A DNA stretch of 64,000 nt, from the NCBI GenBank assembly GCA_002778195.1, contig PCDI01000011.1, forward strand, positions 789,870-853,869. The letters are read 5' to 3'. This document shows, piece by piece, positions 23,857 to 34,559 of the stretch. Origin of the DNA: Raffaelea ambrosiae. Lineage: Eukaryota > Ascomycota > Sordariomycetes > Ophiostomatales > Ophiostomataceae. A program made the position numbers and the translations under genes. The stretch's first letter is position 1; each line of letters starts with the position of its first letter. The notes beneath the pieces were generated by a model. The model worked only from the letters and a program-made list of their open reading frames with translations, had not been told where the DNA came from and searched no databases.

Positions 23857-25149
23857 TCATGACACGATCATCATCTCTTCCTTCCGGTCTGGGGCGTACG
23901 CGTCCTTGTACGTGTCCCAGAGTCGCCGGAGCTCGGCAACGTACAGCCCGTGCAGACGCTCGACCTCGGCCGGATCCAGAATGTCGCCGGTGGCCTTGGT
24001 GACGGGGATGGGATTGCCCACGACAATGTTCAGAGGCCGGCGGTATGGCATCAGGCCGTAGTCGTAGTTAAAGACGCCGCGGCCGCGCATGAACGGCAGA
24101 GTGAACTTCCACACCTTGAGCGCATACATCTGGAAGCGGTGAAGCAGCGGGTAAGAGTCGCCGGGGACCTGCTCGTACAGGTCGACCTCGCCAAAGGCCA
24201 AAACGGGGACCAAGTCGGCGCCGGCGGCCATGGCGACCTTGACAAAGCCGTAGCGGCCGTGCAGCACAAGCCGCATGGTGCCCGGGTTGGCCTGCAGAGA
24301 CTCGCGCGCACCGCCCACGACAATGGTGACAGCCCGGCCGGCGCCGCGGCCGTCCGGTCCGCCGCGCGTCAGGTGGTTCATAATGGACTGGCGCGAGACA
24401 GAGCGCATGCCAGCCATCAGCAGGTACTCGCGGTAGAAGGGGATGCTGAAGTTGGACTCGAGGGTGAGCAGGCTGTTCTTGATGCCCGGGAACTTGTCCT
24501 TGAAGCGCAGGCCCTCGGTGGCAAAGGCAGCCCAGGCGCCGTGGGAGATGATGCCGTGCGGGTGGTAGCCCATGACGTACTTGCGGTCGGCGGGCAGGTC
24601 GGCAGTCTTGACCAGCTGGGCCGGGAAGTACTGGGCAAACCAGGTCCAGATGCGCAGCGAACGGAAGCGCTCAGAGCGCCAGCGCAGCTTGCCGTCGGTG
24701 GCGGCGCTCGAGAAGAGCACATACAGGATGTAGGGGATGATCAGCGGCCAGGCCAGCGGGATGGCGCACAGGAAAAAAAAGAGCGGCACGACGATGAGCA
24801 GGCAGGCGCTGTGGACAAGCACGGCGAGCGTCTGCTTGCGCCGGCGGATGGGGATGTTGAGCGGCGCAAAGCGGATGGCCTCTTTCTTGGTCTTTGTCTT
24901 CGTCGCCAGATCGCCGCCGGACTGGACACCGTTCGTTGCCACGTGGTTGCCGTTGGCCAGCGGTGCAGTAGTGGCCGCAGGCGTGGACTCGCCATTGGGA
25001 GCTGCCGGGGCATCCACAAACGAGGAGGAGTCGCTGTTGGCCAGTGACGTTGCAGTGGCAGCGGAAGAGTCGCCATTCGTCTTGGGAGCTGCCGTGCCGT
25101 TGCGCTGGCGCGCGCCACTGACGTAGGCCGAGGACGATGTCGAAGCCAT
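23857..25149 (-). CDS. dga1: Diacylglycerol O-acyltransferase, DGAT2 family
   Basis: Predicted ER and lipid-droplet enzyme that transfers an acyl group from acyl-CoA to diacylglycerol, forming triacylglycerol. It is a single 430-codon frame without introns. The first 90 residues are a Ser/Ala/Thr-rich, probably disordered extension. A hydrophobic hairpin at about 108-147 is the expected membrane anchor. The family motif YFPAQLVKT at about 174-182 and the catalytic HPHG motif at 196-199 are intact. Downstream conserved blocks include VVGGARESL, RYGFVKVAMAAGADLVPVLAFGE and the C-terminal NIVVGNPIPV. The length fits fungal DGAT2 proteins. The ATG at 25149 is the first in frame, and no ATG occurs on this strand in the preceding 160 bp. 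A probable leader intron lies just upstream (25191-25310). Confidence 0.92.
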   Translation of the reverse strand: MASTSSSAYVSGARQRNGTAAPKTNGDSSAATATSLANSDSSSFVDAPAAPNGESTPAATTAPLANGNHVATNGVQSGGDLATKTKTKKEAIRFAPLNIPIRRRKQTLAVLVHSACLLIVVPLFFFLCAIPLAWPLIIPYILYVLFSSAATDGKLRWRSERFRSLRIWTWFAQYFPAQLVKTADLPADRKYVMGYHPHGIISHGAWAAFATEGLRFKDKFPGIKNSLLTLESNFSIPFYREYLLMAGMRSVSRQSIMNHLTRGGPDGRGAGRAVTIVVGGARESLQANPGTMRLVLHGRYGFVKVAMAAGADLVPVLAFGEVDLYEQVPGDSYPLLHRFQMYALKVWKFTLPFMRGRGVFNYDYGLMPYRRPLNIVVGNPIPVTKATGDILDPAEVERLHGLYVAELRRLWDTYKDAYAPDRKEEMMIVS

Positions 25150-25190
25150 TGTGTCTGCGATCTTGCGCCGTTCGCGTGGTTGAGGCGAGT

Positions 25191-25310
25191 CTGGGGGCCA
25201 GAGAGAAGTCAGCGTTTGCGCTTTGAGGTCAAATATGGGCGTGCGGCGGCTATTTGTGATTTGCCTTTTTTATTTTTTTTTTTGCTTGAGTAGTTATTTG
25301 GCTCACTCAC
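25191..25310 (-). other. Candidate 5' UTR intron of the DGAT2 gene
   Basis: On the minus strand a GTGAGT donor at 25310-25305 and a pyrimidine-rich CCCCCAG acceptor ending at 25191 bound 120 nt, with a CTGAC branch candidate near the acceptor. The acceptor is 41 nt before the ATG. The signals are good, but the intron is supported only by sequence. Confidence 0.4.
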
Positions 25311-27210
25311 CCAGTCAAGGTTCAGCTGGCGCAGGGATCAAGAAAGTTCGCGGGCTTGCGCGCCAGTGTGTCTGGTCAGTGTGCCGCTGTGAGAGTTAGT
25401 GACAAAGGGAAGAAGAACGTTCGAAATAAAAGGAGGATACGGGTAGTCAATAATGGCAATTGGCAACGGCAACGGATGGGCGGCACAGCACAGAGGAGAT
25501 CCCCAACCCTGGCTGTCAGCAATTGGCGCATCGACCAAGCTGAAGCGCGAATTGTGCAGCAAACAGACAGGGTTCAGAGCTCCCACAGATCCCACAGATC
25601 CCACAAAGCTGCTAGTCGTCTTTGCTAGCTCTGTTTTTTTTGTGTGTGTTTTTGACTCTTTCGCTCGTCGAGCCGGCTCTGTGCCTGTCCGGGCCGTCCG
25701 GGACGCGCTGGTCGTCGTCGGGGTGGCAGGTAGTTCTCGCTGGCTAGCCTGGGTGGAAATAGTAGCGACGTCATCGATTCAGCTGCTGCCTGTTTTGGGT
25801 GCCCGGTTTCTGCTACTTGCTGGCAGAGGCTCTGCTGCGCCTGTTGCTGCTGCCGCCAATCGCCATCTATCGTGCGCATGCAAGAGAAGAGAACTCTTCT
25901 TACCTGAAAGGCTGTTGAGCTGTTTGTCTGCGCAGCTTGCCCAAGACAAAGAAAAAAAGGGTGCCAAGGGAAACCAAAGGGGGATCCAAGGGGGACCCGG
26001 AAAAAAAAATGAAGCGCCGCTCCTGGTGTTTCGCTTTCCAAAACGGCCCCAAAATAATAAAATGGGGGAGGCGAGCTGGAGAATTTTAAAAAAAAGAAAA
26101 AAAAATTATTCAGAAAATGAACAAACTAACTAGCAGCTCTGGGGTCAAAGCTTGTTTGCTTGGGCTCCGTAGTCTTCGTTGTTCGCTGCCTGATTGCAAC
26201 TTTCTTGGACTCCAAAAAAAAACAATGCCAGCGCGAAAAGAAAGAGGAGGAAAAGAGAAAGAGGTAAGAAGAAGTGGGTTTTAACGCAAGTCGTATCTTC
26301 CTGGTGGTGCAAGTCGTCCATCCGTTCCTTCCTTGCTGTGTCTTTTTCGCTCTATTTCGCTCTTGCCTTTTTTCTTGCATGCACCAAAGGATCGAGCCCC
26401 GCTTCTGTACTAGCAGAAGTACTTGATTTTGCCCTGCTCGTGGCCATGTTGTTGTAGTTCTCCTAGTTAATAAGCGACGCTATCACAAGCTGCCGACAAA
26501 TTGAGAAGGCGCGATGCTGCTACATGACAGGCGCTCTCCAGTTAACTACTATGTATGACGTTCGTGCCACATCTCTCAGAATGCGGCTATACGGCACGGA
26601 TGCGCTTCAAGCCCATAGGATTCTGTGGAACCATCTACAGGAGTTGTAGACTCTCGGAGTGCACTCCAACATTTCTGATAATGTATTTCATTCAGAGGAC
26701 GTTTATCTGTAATCGTACAATGGGCCTAACCCACGCCCCATCCTCCATAAGGTAGATAGATCTCCCAGCAACATATGACGCCCAATACTGCTCCGATGTA
26801 AAACAAACAAGGCAACGCAAAGAACATTGACTGACCAGCCAAGTGCTGTATAACTTTTCAACGAAAAGAAGCACACGCACAACATATAGAGCGGCCCCTA
26901 GCGCCGCTAGAGAGAGAAACGAAAAAAAAGCAGAACCCCAGATGAACAGAGAAAGAAGATGACAAAAACGATGACAGGTAGGCAAACAGAGAAATACACT
27001 GCAAAAACAGAGGAGAAACGAAAGAAACGCCGCATACTCGACCCATTGATTTTGGCAAGCACCCGTTCCATGATACACGTAGATGAGACCAAAAACAGAC
27101 AAAAATAAGAAAAAGGTAAATGGGAAAACGGGGGGATGCGAATGAGGGTAGGAAAGCAAAAATAGACAGCAGATTCAAAGACACAGCTTCAAAGACATGA
27201 CTTAATGCTG
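25311..27210. other. Intergenic region between two minus-strand genes
   Basis: This presumably holds the DGAT2 promoter on the high-coordinate side of that gene and the 3' UTR of the zinc-finger gene at 27211-29319. A three-copy CCCACAGAT repeat lies near 25580-25605, with several A-runs around 26080-26230. No domain-like frame was found. Confidence 0.5.
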
Positions 27211-29319
27211 CTACCCGACAGTGTTTTCCAGCTGTGCACCAAGCTGTTGCTCGAGCTGCTGCTCCACTGGCTGCTCCGCCGCCTGTTCCACCGTTTGCTC
27301 CAACGTGTCCTGGGGTGTCTCGGGCAGGGCATTCTGCGTCTCGTCGGTATGTGCGGGAGCGGCTGCCTGGCCACGCAGAACGCTGATCTCCTTGGTGAGG
27401 TTCGAAATCTGCACTTCGTAGCCCATCTTGGCGGACTCGAGGAGAGCAATACGCTCGTCTTGTTGCCGGAGCTTCTCATCGTTCGCCTTGAGCTTCTCTT
27501 CCAGCGTTTGGATATATGTCCACATGCCTTGCTCTGATGAGAAAATATTGGCGTTTGTGTCTCCATTGCTGGTGGTGCCGTTGCTGGGGCGGATAAGCTG
27601 CAGGCCAGCCGTCGAGTCTGAAAGACCTAAAAAGAGGAAAACCAAGTCAGCAATACTATCCAAAGCATCAATTCAACACACAGAGAGAGAGAGAGACGTA
27701 CCTTGACCAGCGGCCAAGTCAGCTCGGCGCTGAGCAAATTGGGCATTGGCACCATCCTGGCCCGCTGCCGGGCTCAGTGCCTTGGGGCTCTCAGCAATGC
27801 CATGCTGCGAGAACAGCGAGGCATTGGTGTTGGGTGTGTGTCCTGCAGCCGCAGTAGCTGTGTTGTTCGACATGCTGGGTGTCGCCGAGGCGCCGGCAGC
27901 TGTCCGTTCCACGTTGGGCGGGAAGAGTCCACCAGCCACTCCTGCTGCTCGCTGGTCCTCGGGAAGTGGCGGGTAGGCCCGCCCGTGGACGTCAAAGGCC
28001 TCTCTTGGGCCGCGGTAATCGCCCTTCGCGACAGACATTCGCTCGTCGCCACCGTCGTAGACGATGCCCGACATGACCGACGTCTCGGCATCGGTGATGA
28101 CCGAGTTGCCTTCGAAGCTCTCCTCGCCTACGGCCGAGGCATTGGCATTGGAGCTGGAGCGTCGACCAGCGCAGCCTCCGGCACCCTTGCTGTGACGAGC
28201 AAGCGCATCGCCGCGAGCAAACTTCCGGTCGCAGCGAGGGCAGATGTGCGGCTTCTCGCCAGTATGTAGTTTGCTGTGGCGCTTCAGATCATGGAGACGG
28301 CGAAAGCGCATGTCGCAGCCTTGGCAGATGTAGGGCTTCTCTTGGCTGTGTGTCAACAGATGGCTTTTGAGGTTGTGGTGACGAGTAAACACGGTATCGC
28401 AGTATGGGCACTTGTGTCGCTTGGTCGACGGCGACTTGGGTGCCAGGTCAGGAATTGGCATTGGCGGAGGCATCGCCTGTGCACCGACCATTCCGGTGGG
28501 CGCGGCGCCCATAGAGGCCGTATATAGGGAGCTCGTCCGGTCTTCGGGAGGATCTAGATCCATCTGCCCGTTCTCCATGCCGATGCCATTGTTGTTGGAT
28601 GCTGCTTCAGCGGCAGCGGCGGCAGCGGCAGCAGCTGTAGCAACATTTGCTGCGGCAACATTTGCGGCCAGCTGGTCGGCGGCGGCTTCGGCCAGCGCGG
28701 CGGCGGCCGCTGCTGCTGCTGCTGCGTCAGAGTTCATCTGGGTTGTGGTATCGGTGGTAGGGGGGGCCGTGTTGATATCGGCAGAGACGTCTTCGGGCTC
28801 TGGCGCGCTGCTTGCCGCAGTGGCCACAGCAGCCGCGTCAGCTACGGCATCCGCGACTGTTTCCGAAGCTGCCCTCTGCGACATGAGGGCCTCTGCACCG
28901 CGGAGTACAGACAGGGCGGTCTGTGCCGTCTGCTCGTTGGCTGCGTCGGCCTGGAGGAGGGCCATAGCCGCGTTGTCTTCCTGTTCTTGGGTGGTCGGCT
29001 GTGGTTCTGATTTAATCCCCAGAGCTGGAGGGACGCCCAGTTCCATGTTCTCGCCAAACCGCGACCCGCTGGCTAGCCGCGCTATCTTTTTGGGCGACGA
29101 CTCGTCGTTGACATCGTCCGCGGCTAGGCCTGTCTCGGGGGATCGTGGTCGTTTCGACGATTGTGCAGCCTCTGCGGCTTCGGCGACGGCTCGGGCAACG
29201 GCTGCTGCGTCGGTGTCGATGTCGACAGCGGTCGCAAAGGTGGACGGTGTTGCCGGCCCTGTCGAAACAGCGTGAACAGCATCGATGGGCATAGGGCCCT
29301 TTTCTGATGATGTTGCCAT
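27211..29319 (-). CDS. C2H2 zinc-finger transcription factor with C-terminal coiled coil
   Basis: Probable nuclear DNA-binding regulator; I do not recognise the exact orthologue. The CDS joins 29319-27702 and 27626-27211 (677 aa). The 75-nt intron has a GTACGT donor, a CTGAC branch and a TTTTTAG acceptor, and the split GGT codon keeps frame. The finger block is C304/C307/H320/H324, C332/C335/H348/H352, and a third finger of C2HC form (C360/C363/H376/C383) ending in HSKGAGGC. The N-terminal half is acidic and Ala-rich, with a poly-Ala region before the fingers, and it has two basic nuclear-signal candidates (SSKRPRSP and SPKKIARL). Exon 2 encodes a heptad-like helix (about 573-623, LEEKLKANDEKLRQQDERIALL) and a Glu/Gln-rich tail, suggesting dimerisation. 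The ATG at 29319 was preferred to an upstream in-frame GTG. It is not a Crz1-type or Seb1-type finger set. Confidence 0.82.
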
Positions 29320-32300
29320 AGGGCTGTAGAAGAGAAGCTGATGGCGAGGATTCGTGTCGGTCACTGAGCAGAGAGCCGGGCAGGGGGGGTGAGGGGGGTC
29401 GGAATTTATGCGTATCCAGCAAAAGCAGAATCCGTCAGTTGTCCATCAAAAAAATCTCGTATTTTTAATTTCTCCTGTTCCCTTCTGCCTCGCTCCTGTA
29501 TTCAACGGCGTTCAAAGACCATCATAGATGTCGACGGGATGGAAGCTGCTGTGGTTGAGTTGATGTGTGGCTGGAGAAACGTGGCGAGAGCTTCAGAGGG
29601 GACCGTTGGGAGGAATGGGCTGGAAACCAGAATGGGCTGGAACCAGAATGGCAGAATCGGTTGCAAACCAGTCGAAGGGAGGGAGGCAAAAAAATTCGGA
29701 CGTAATTAAAAACAAACCAAGATTAGGTAATAGGCGTTCTGTTGTCTTCAAAGAGAAGCAGGGGAAAAAAAAAAGAGAGAGAGCGCGAGTTGGTTCACGA
29801 GGAAGGAGCGATGCTGTGTTAGAGCCAAGTTTTTTTTTTTCGAACGGCAGGAGAGCGGAAAAGAGAAGGAAGGTGCGTCCCGACGGGCCTGTGAAGCTAC
29901 CGGATGGGCGCTGTGGACAGGAGCAATGGGGGGTAAATGGCGGAAAATACGACAGTGCATTTTTCCCGCTGGATCCTACGCCACAGTGACGACCGCCGTC
30001 GATAGCCAAGAGAGGGTGGAGTGGGAAGACTGTTCTGTTCTTTACGGGGTGAAGTCGCAGGACAACGCGCGGTTGGCTGGCGTGTAGATGCAGGTTGCAG
30101 CTGAGCTGGCAGGCCGCCGCCTGTGGAGAGCGTTAGCTGGTGTCAACCAGGGCAATGACATGTCCGGCAGCGTTGGCCACTCAGGGAAGTCTTGCCCATA
30201 CGGTGGCGTGGTGTACGGCATTTCACAGCTGCGCGCATAGCAAAGACAGACATAGCCTACTACAGCTTGACTAGTTGCAGCCACTTGGGGCTGCCGTGGC
30301 TGGCCTCCCAGCCCAAGTGGCCGTCGTTGCAGCCGAGAGGAGCCCTACCGCCACACACCGAAAGAAGGAACGACTGGACGAAGACGAATACGGGACACCT
30401 TGCGTGAACGAAAAACAAAAACAAAAAACAAGCACAAGCACAAGCACAATATTGGAACCGGCCACAGGACGCCACGCGGTGTTGCTGTCCTGGTTGGTCT
30501 TACAGAGGAAAGAGCGACTGTGGCGCCCCGTTTCGGCTGAGGCTATCCACTGACCTGGGGGGCGAGAGCGGCCGGAGCGCCACTGGCAGCCAACAGCACG
30601 GTGTGTTCCCCCAGGCTAAGCAGCAAAAAGGAAACAGCCCCAGTGGCTCGTTCGCGTCCGTCCCGCTCCTTCCTTCGCTTAACTTCACGGGGGTGAGCAC
30701 TACTCTCGTACAGTGGCGACCGTGTATCTTACCCGCGGTGCCTTGGTGCTGCTGCTCTTTTCCACTGGTGCAAGGGACGAAACACCAGCCAAAAAAAATG
30801 CATTTGAAGACAGACTCTACTGATTTATCACAGGGGCTGCCATAGCACACGGTAGGCTCGACGCCAGGTTGTATCGCCATATCCTCAGTTCTTACCGTCT
30901 TTCTGCGAGACCAGGGTGGGAGCCATGGCAGACAGAACCGGGATATGCAATGGGGTCGGATGCACACGAACGACAAGCACATCAAATGAACTGCTCCCCT
31001 GGTCCACCAGTGCCATCCAACCGACAGTCTGGCCCCCCGTTCGCAGGGTCCCTCGAGCCTGAAGTGTTGAAGAGGGTGTGTGCCAACGGCGGCGGCCGGC
31101 CTGCCAGAAGCGACACCGCACAGGCAAACAGACAAAAAAAAGCCCCCAAAGCGATCATGGCACGTTCTCACACGATCCAACACCTGATGGCACGGGGTGG
31201 AACGGGGACCGCCCAACCGGTTTCACGTAGTGTGCAACTGTGCGTGCTTTCCTGAAAGAGAGGCGTGCGTTGCGTGACGTCGGTCTCCTGCCAAAGAGCA
31301 CCAGCGCTTCAGGAGGTGGTGGAGCACCGAGACCTCAGCAACACCGCATCGAGCAGCGCATGAAGCCCGGGTGGAAGGGAGGGGGGAGAGGGACCTTCGG
31401 TGCCCGGCACACTGTGCAAGATGTGCAGACAATGTGCAGACAAAAGCGCGCCTACCTGGCCCCGTCCCAGCTGCTACTGCCTCACCAGTGCTGCAGTTGC
31501 TCCTGTTCGGCAGCATCTTCAGCCCCAAGATGCAGGACAACGCAGTAGACTCTGCAGTCCGTCGTGTTTAGGTGCGTCTGACTTGCACGGCTGTTTTGGA
31601 ATAGGCGGGAGAGCTCGCCCTTGCCGGGCCATCCTCCGTATTCGTCGCTCCCACACTGGGCGTATCTGACATACAGTCAGATAAGAGCCATGCCATCTTA
31701 CATGAGAACACACCCTTTTCACAGCGTGTAACTTGCTATGAGTTTACCACCGCATGCATCTGACCGTGGCCAGCCATGGCCGCTCGGCAAAAAAAGCAAA
31801 AAAGCAAAAAAACAAGACAGCCACGGCTGGCCAAGGTCATATGCAATTGCGGGAGCCTGGCCAGGAGAGCGGACACCCACCCAAACCACCCCCCTTACAG
31901 CCCAGGGGAGAAAACTCGTTCTTGTTCTGTACCCCCCCCTTCCCGTTTTCCAATAGTGTGTGCTTAAAAAAGATTCACATGGTGCCCACGGTTCGCCAGG
32001 TGGCACGGCTGCCGATACAATTGGCCCGATCTCAGAGGGACCGGAGAGCAGCTTGAGTCGAGCCGGTCAGTGTGGCCTCTTCAAGTACCGTCTGGTCACT
32101 GCTCTCTTTGGTTTGCTACTCGTAACTACATTTTGTCTGTGTGTCTTTGTGTCTTTGCGTCTTTGTGGCACTGCGAGTAACTATATTGCGTCTCTACGGT
32201 GTATCTTAACGGTGCTCTCTAACACGCTCTAGCAAGATACGCCATACTATTAGTACTATATAGATACGCCTTGCCTCGCCCTGCCAGTGCGCGGGTCCCC

Positions 32301-33119
32301 TAGCCCCAGCATCCAGAGAAAACGAGCTCGAGCTAGCCCCGTCCACCAGAGGCTAAAAAAGGGTCTCCGCAAGTTGTGGCTGTGTTGCAGCAAGTCGACA
32401 AAAAGCCCGAGTTTTTTAGCTTGCAGCTGAACCGCATCCTCCGACCGAACCCAGTCTTGGGATCTTACAGGCTCAGAGAACAAAACAGAAAACAAAGCCG
32501 AACAACACGTAGTTGTTGCTTGTTGTCTTGCGAGGGAGCGCTGTACGAGTATTTCACAGATGCTGTCTTGGGGGAGGCTTCTTCCGCTGGCGCCTTCTCC
32601 CACAACCGGTTTCCTTGGGCTGTCGTTCTGGGCTGAAATGGTCTTGGCACTGCTGTTCTGTCAGTGTCATTTCTGGAGTGCTATTGGCTCCTGTCCCTGC
32701 TCTTTGTTTGTTGCTGTCCGAGAGCCACAAAAGGGGAGGGAGGTGGGCCGTGGATGGCCACGCCCGTGGTCTGTCGAGATACGAGCAAGATACAAAGAAT
32801 ACATTGAACAGGTATTGCAGATACATGTCTTACGGCGACCGTGTGCAGCGTATCATTTCTGGCCGACAAGCCAGGGCATAGAAGCACCATTCAGCCACGC
32901 TTGCACCGGTCTCTTGCGGCGTCGCCATGACCCCCGTTGGTAGCAATCCTGCTGTCTCACAAGTTACGGAGGCTGGAGTGGAGATGATCGAGCACTCGTA
33001 CTCTGTACCCTTGTACTGGCTGCCCTGAACCTCTGGGACGCTTTTTCCTCAAGGGATCTTTTGTTCACTGGATTGACTTCTGGCAGACCTGCACCATCTG
33101 AGGGGTTCCCTCGAGACAG

Positions 33120-33133
33120 ACTATGTACATAGT
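33120..33133. repeat. Perfect GTAC-centred palindrome ACTATGTACATAGT
   Basis: A 14-bp perfect palindrome followed directly by AAGATAC, a second recurrent word of the gaps in this window. Confidence 0.85.
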
Positions 33134-34540
33134 AAGATACACAATCCTACCAACACGACCATCAGTCAGCCCGGCAAGACGGCATCCAAGGGAGCGGCCG
33201 CAAGGAGTTTGTCCGTTTTCTGTCACTTGCTTCGTCTCTCTTCGTCCCCTTTCTGTTTGCCATAGTCCCTTGGTGGACGTGTTGTTTGCTTGTTGGGTGC
33301 AAGCAGGGTTGATACGAGCCGCGTCTTTCTTCCAGTTCGCCCGCCACATCCATCACACTTTGCAGTGCGAATTGTTCCCATCGTACATCTCCCACCCACC
33401 AATGAGACTCCCAAACTCTCCTTCTCTCCCTCACCTCTTACCTGCCCAGTCCCAGCCAACCACCACGTCATGTCACCCTCCCCCCCCCCCCCCCTTCGTC
33501 TCTTTTGACCTAACGCGTAGCCAGTCAAAGCACTATGTACGGTGTACTGCAAGGACTGCATTAGGCCCTCGCGGATCCCGATCTCGACGTAGCATGGAAT
33601 AGCATGGAAGTGGAGGAAGGGCAAGAAAGATGGCGTGCAGTCTTGCAAGTCCCCCCGGGATTGGCCGTCTTGTTGGGGGGGGGTTCTCGTCTACCGGCAG
33701 AGGAAGAACCTACACCCGCCCAAGAGACTCTGGCAGTACCAGCCTCCATTCCAATACCCTCAACGCGGTTTGTTACTTTGCACGATGGCGATGGCTCTGG
33801 GCTACAGCGTCGCCTTCCGAACCCATTTCATTACTTTATCCCCATCCCAGGTCACGTCGATACGATCCTTCTGGTTTCGGGATCGGATGATTCACCACAT
33901 GTCCTCGGTCCACGGCCGCATTGGCTAGTGTTTTCTCGGCTCTCTCTCCGTGCCTCTCGTCCCCCGGCCGTCTTCGACATACACCTTGCTGCCACTGTAC
34001 CAACGCATCTGTTGATTTTGGGAAGAGGGAGAACAAAGCCAAAGAATAAGGCAAGAGGGAGTGGGCAGTCCTTCATATGCCTGACTCATAACGGCGTGGT
34101 CCCCGGATCGACCGCAAAATTCTATTCCGAATTATTGTGGACATGCTGCCACCCCAGGCGAGAGCGCTCGGGTAAACGCACAATGCGACAAAAGAACGCC
34201 GTGCCGAGTCTTGCCAGCCTTGCAAGAGGAGGAGGCACGAGGGAAGGACTATGTGCTGGTCTAGTCCGGCAAACAAACGAACAATAGACGAACCAGGGGG
34301 CCTTCCTTCGCTCCGTTCCTTGAACAGAGGCGTAAAACTCGCGCAGAAAGTTTGACAGGAAACCATTATTTTTTTTTGGTCCTGTTTGTCAGCTTTCGTG
34401 GTCTAGCAGCGTGGGTAGGCAGTAGACCTGCCCACCTTGTAGTTGAGCCCGATAACGAACAGACAGCACCTACTGGTCCAAACAAGCAGAGGCTTTTTTT
34501 TTGTCTGTGTGCTCGTATTCAGACAGGTGTTATGGGGGAA

Positions 34541-34559
34541 GGGGGGGGGGGGGGGGGGG
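34541..34559 (+). repeat. G19 homopolymer
   Basis: Nineteen consecutive G follow GGGGGAA. Such a run can form a G-quadruplex and is also a common site of length error in sequencing. Confidence 0.85.

Noticed and set aside
23950..25047. 365-aa plus-strand ORF opposite DGAT2, and a 287-aa plus-strand ORF at 28412-29275
   Set aside because: Both are antisense shadows of well-supported genes, with biased composition and no domain.
29320..29364. Start of the second zinc-finger gene at 29364
   Set aside because: That codon is GTG. The ATG at 29319 is the first proper start. For the same reason, the TTG at 40238 was rejected for the SUN-family gene.
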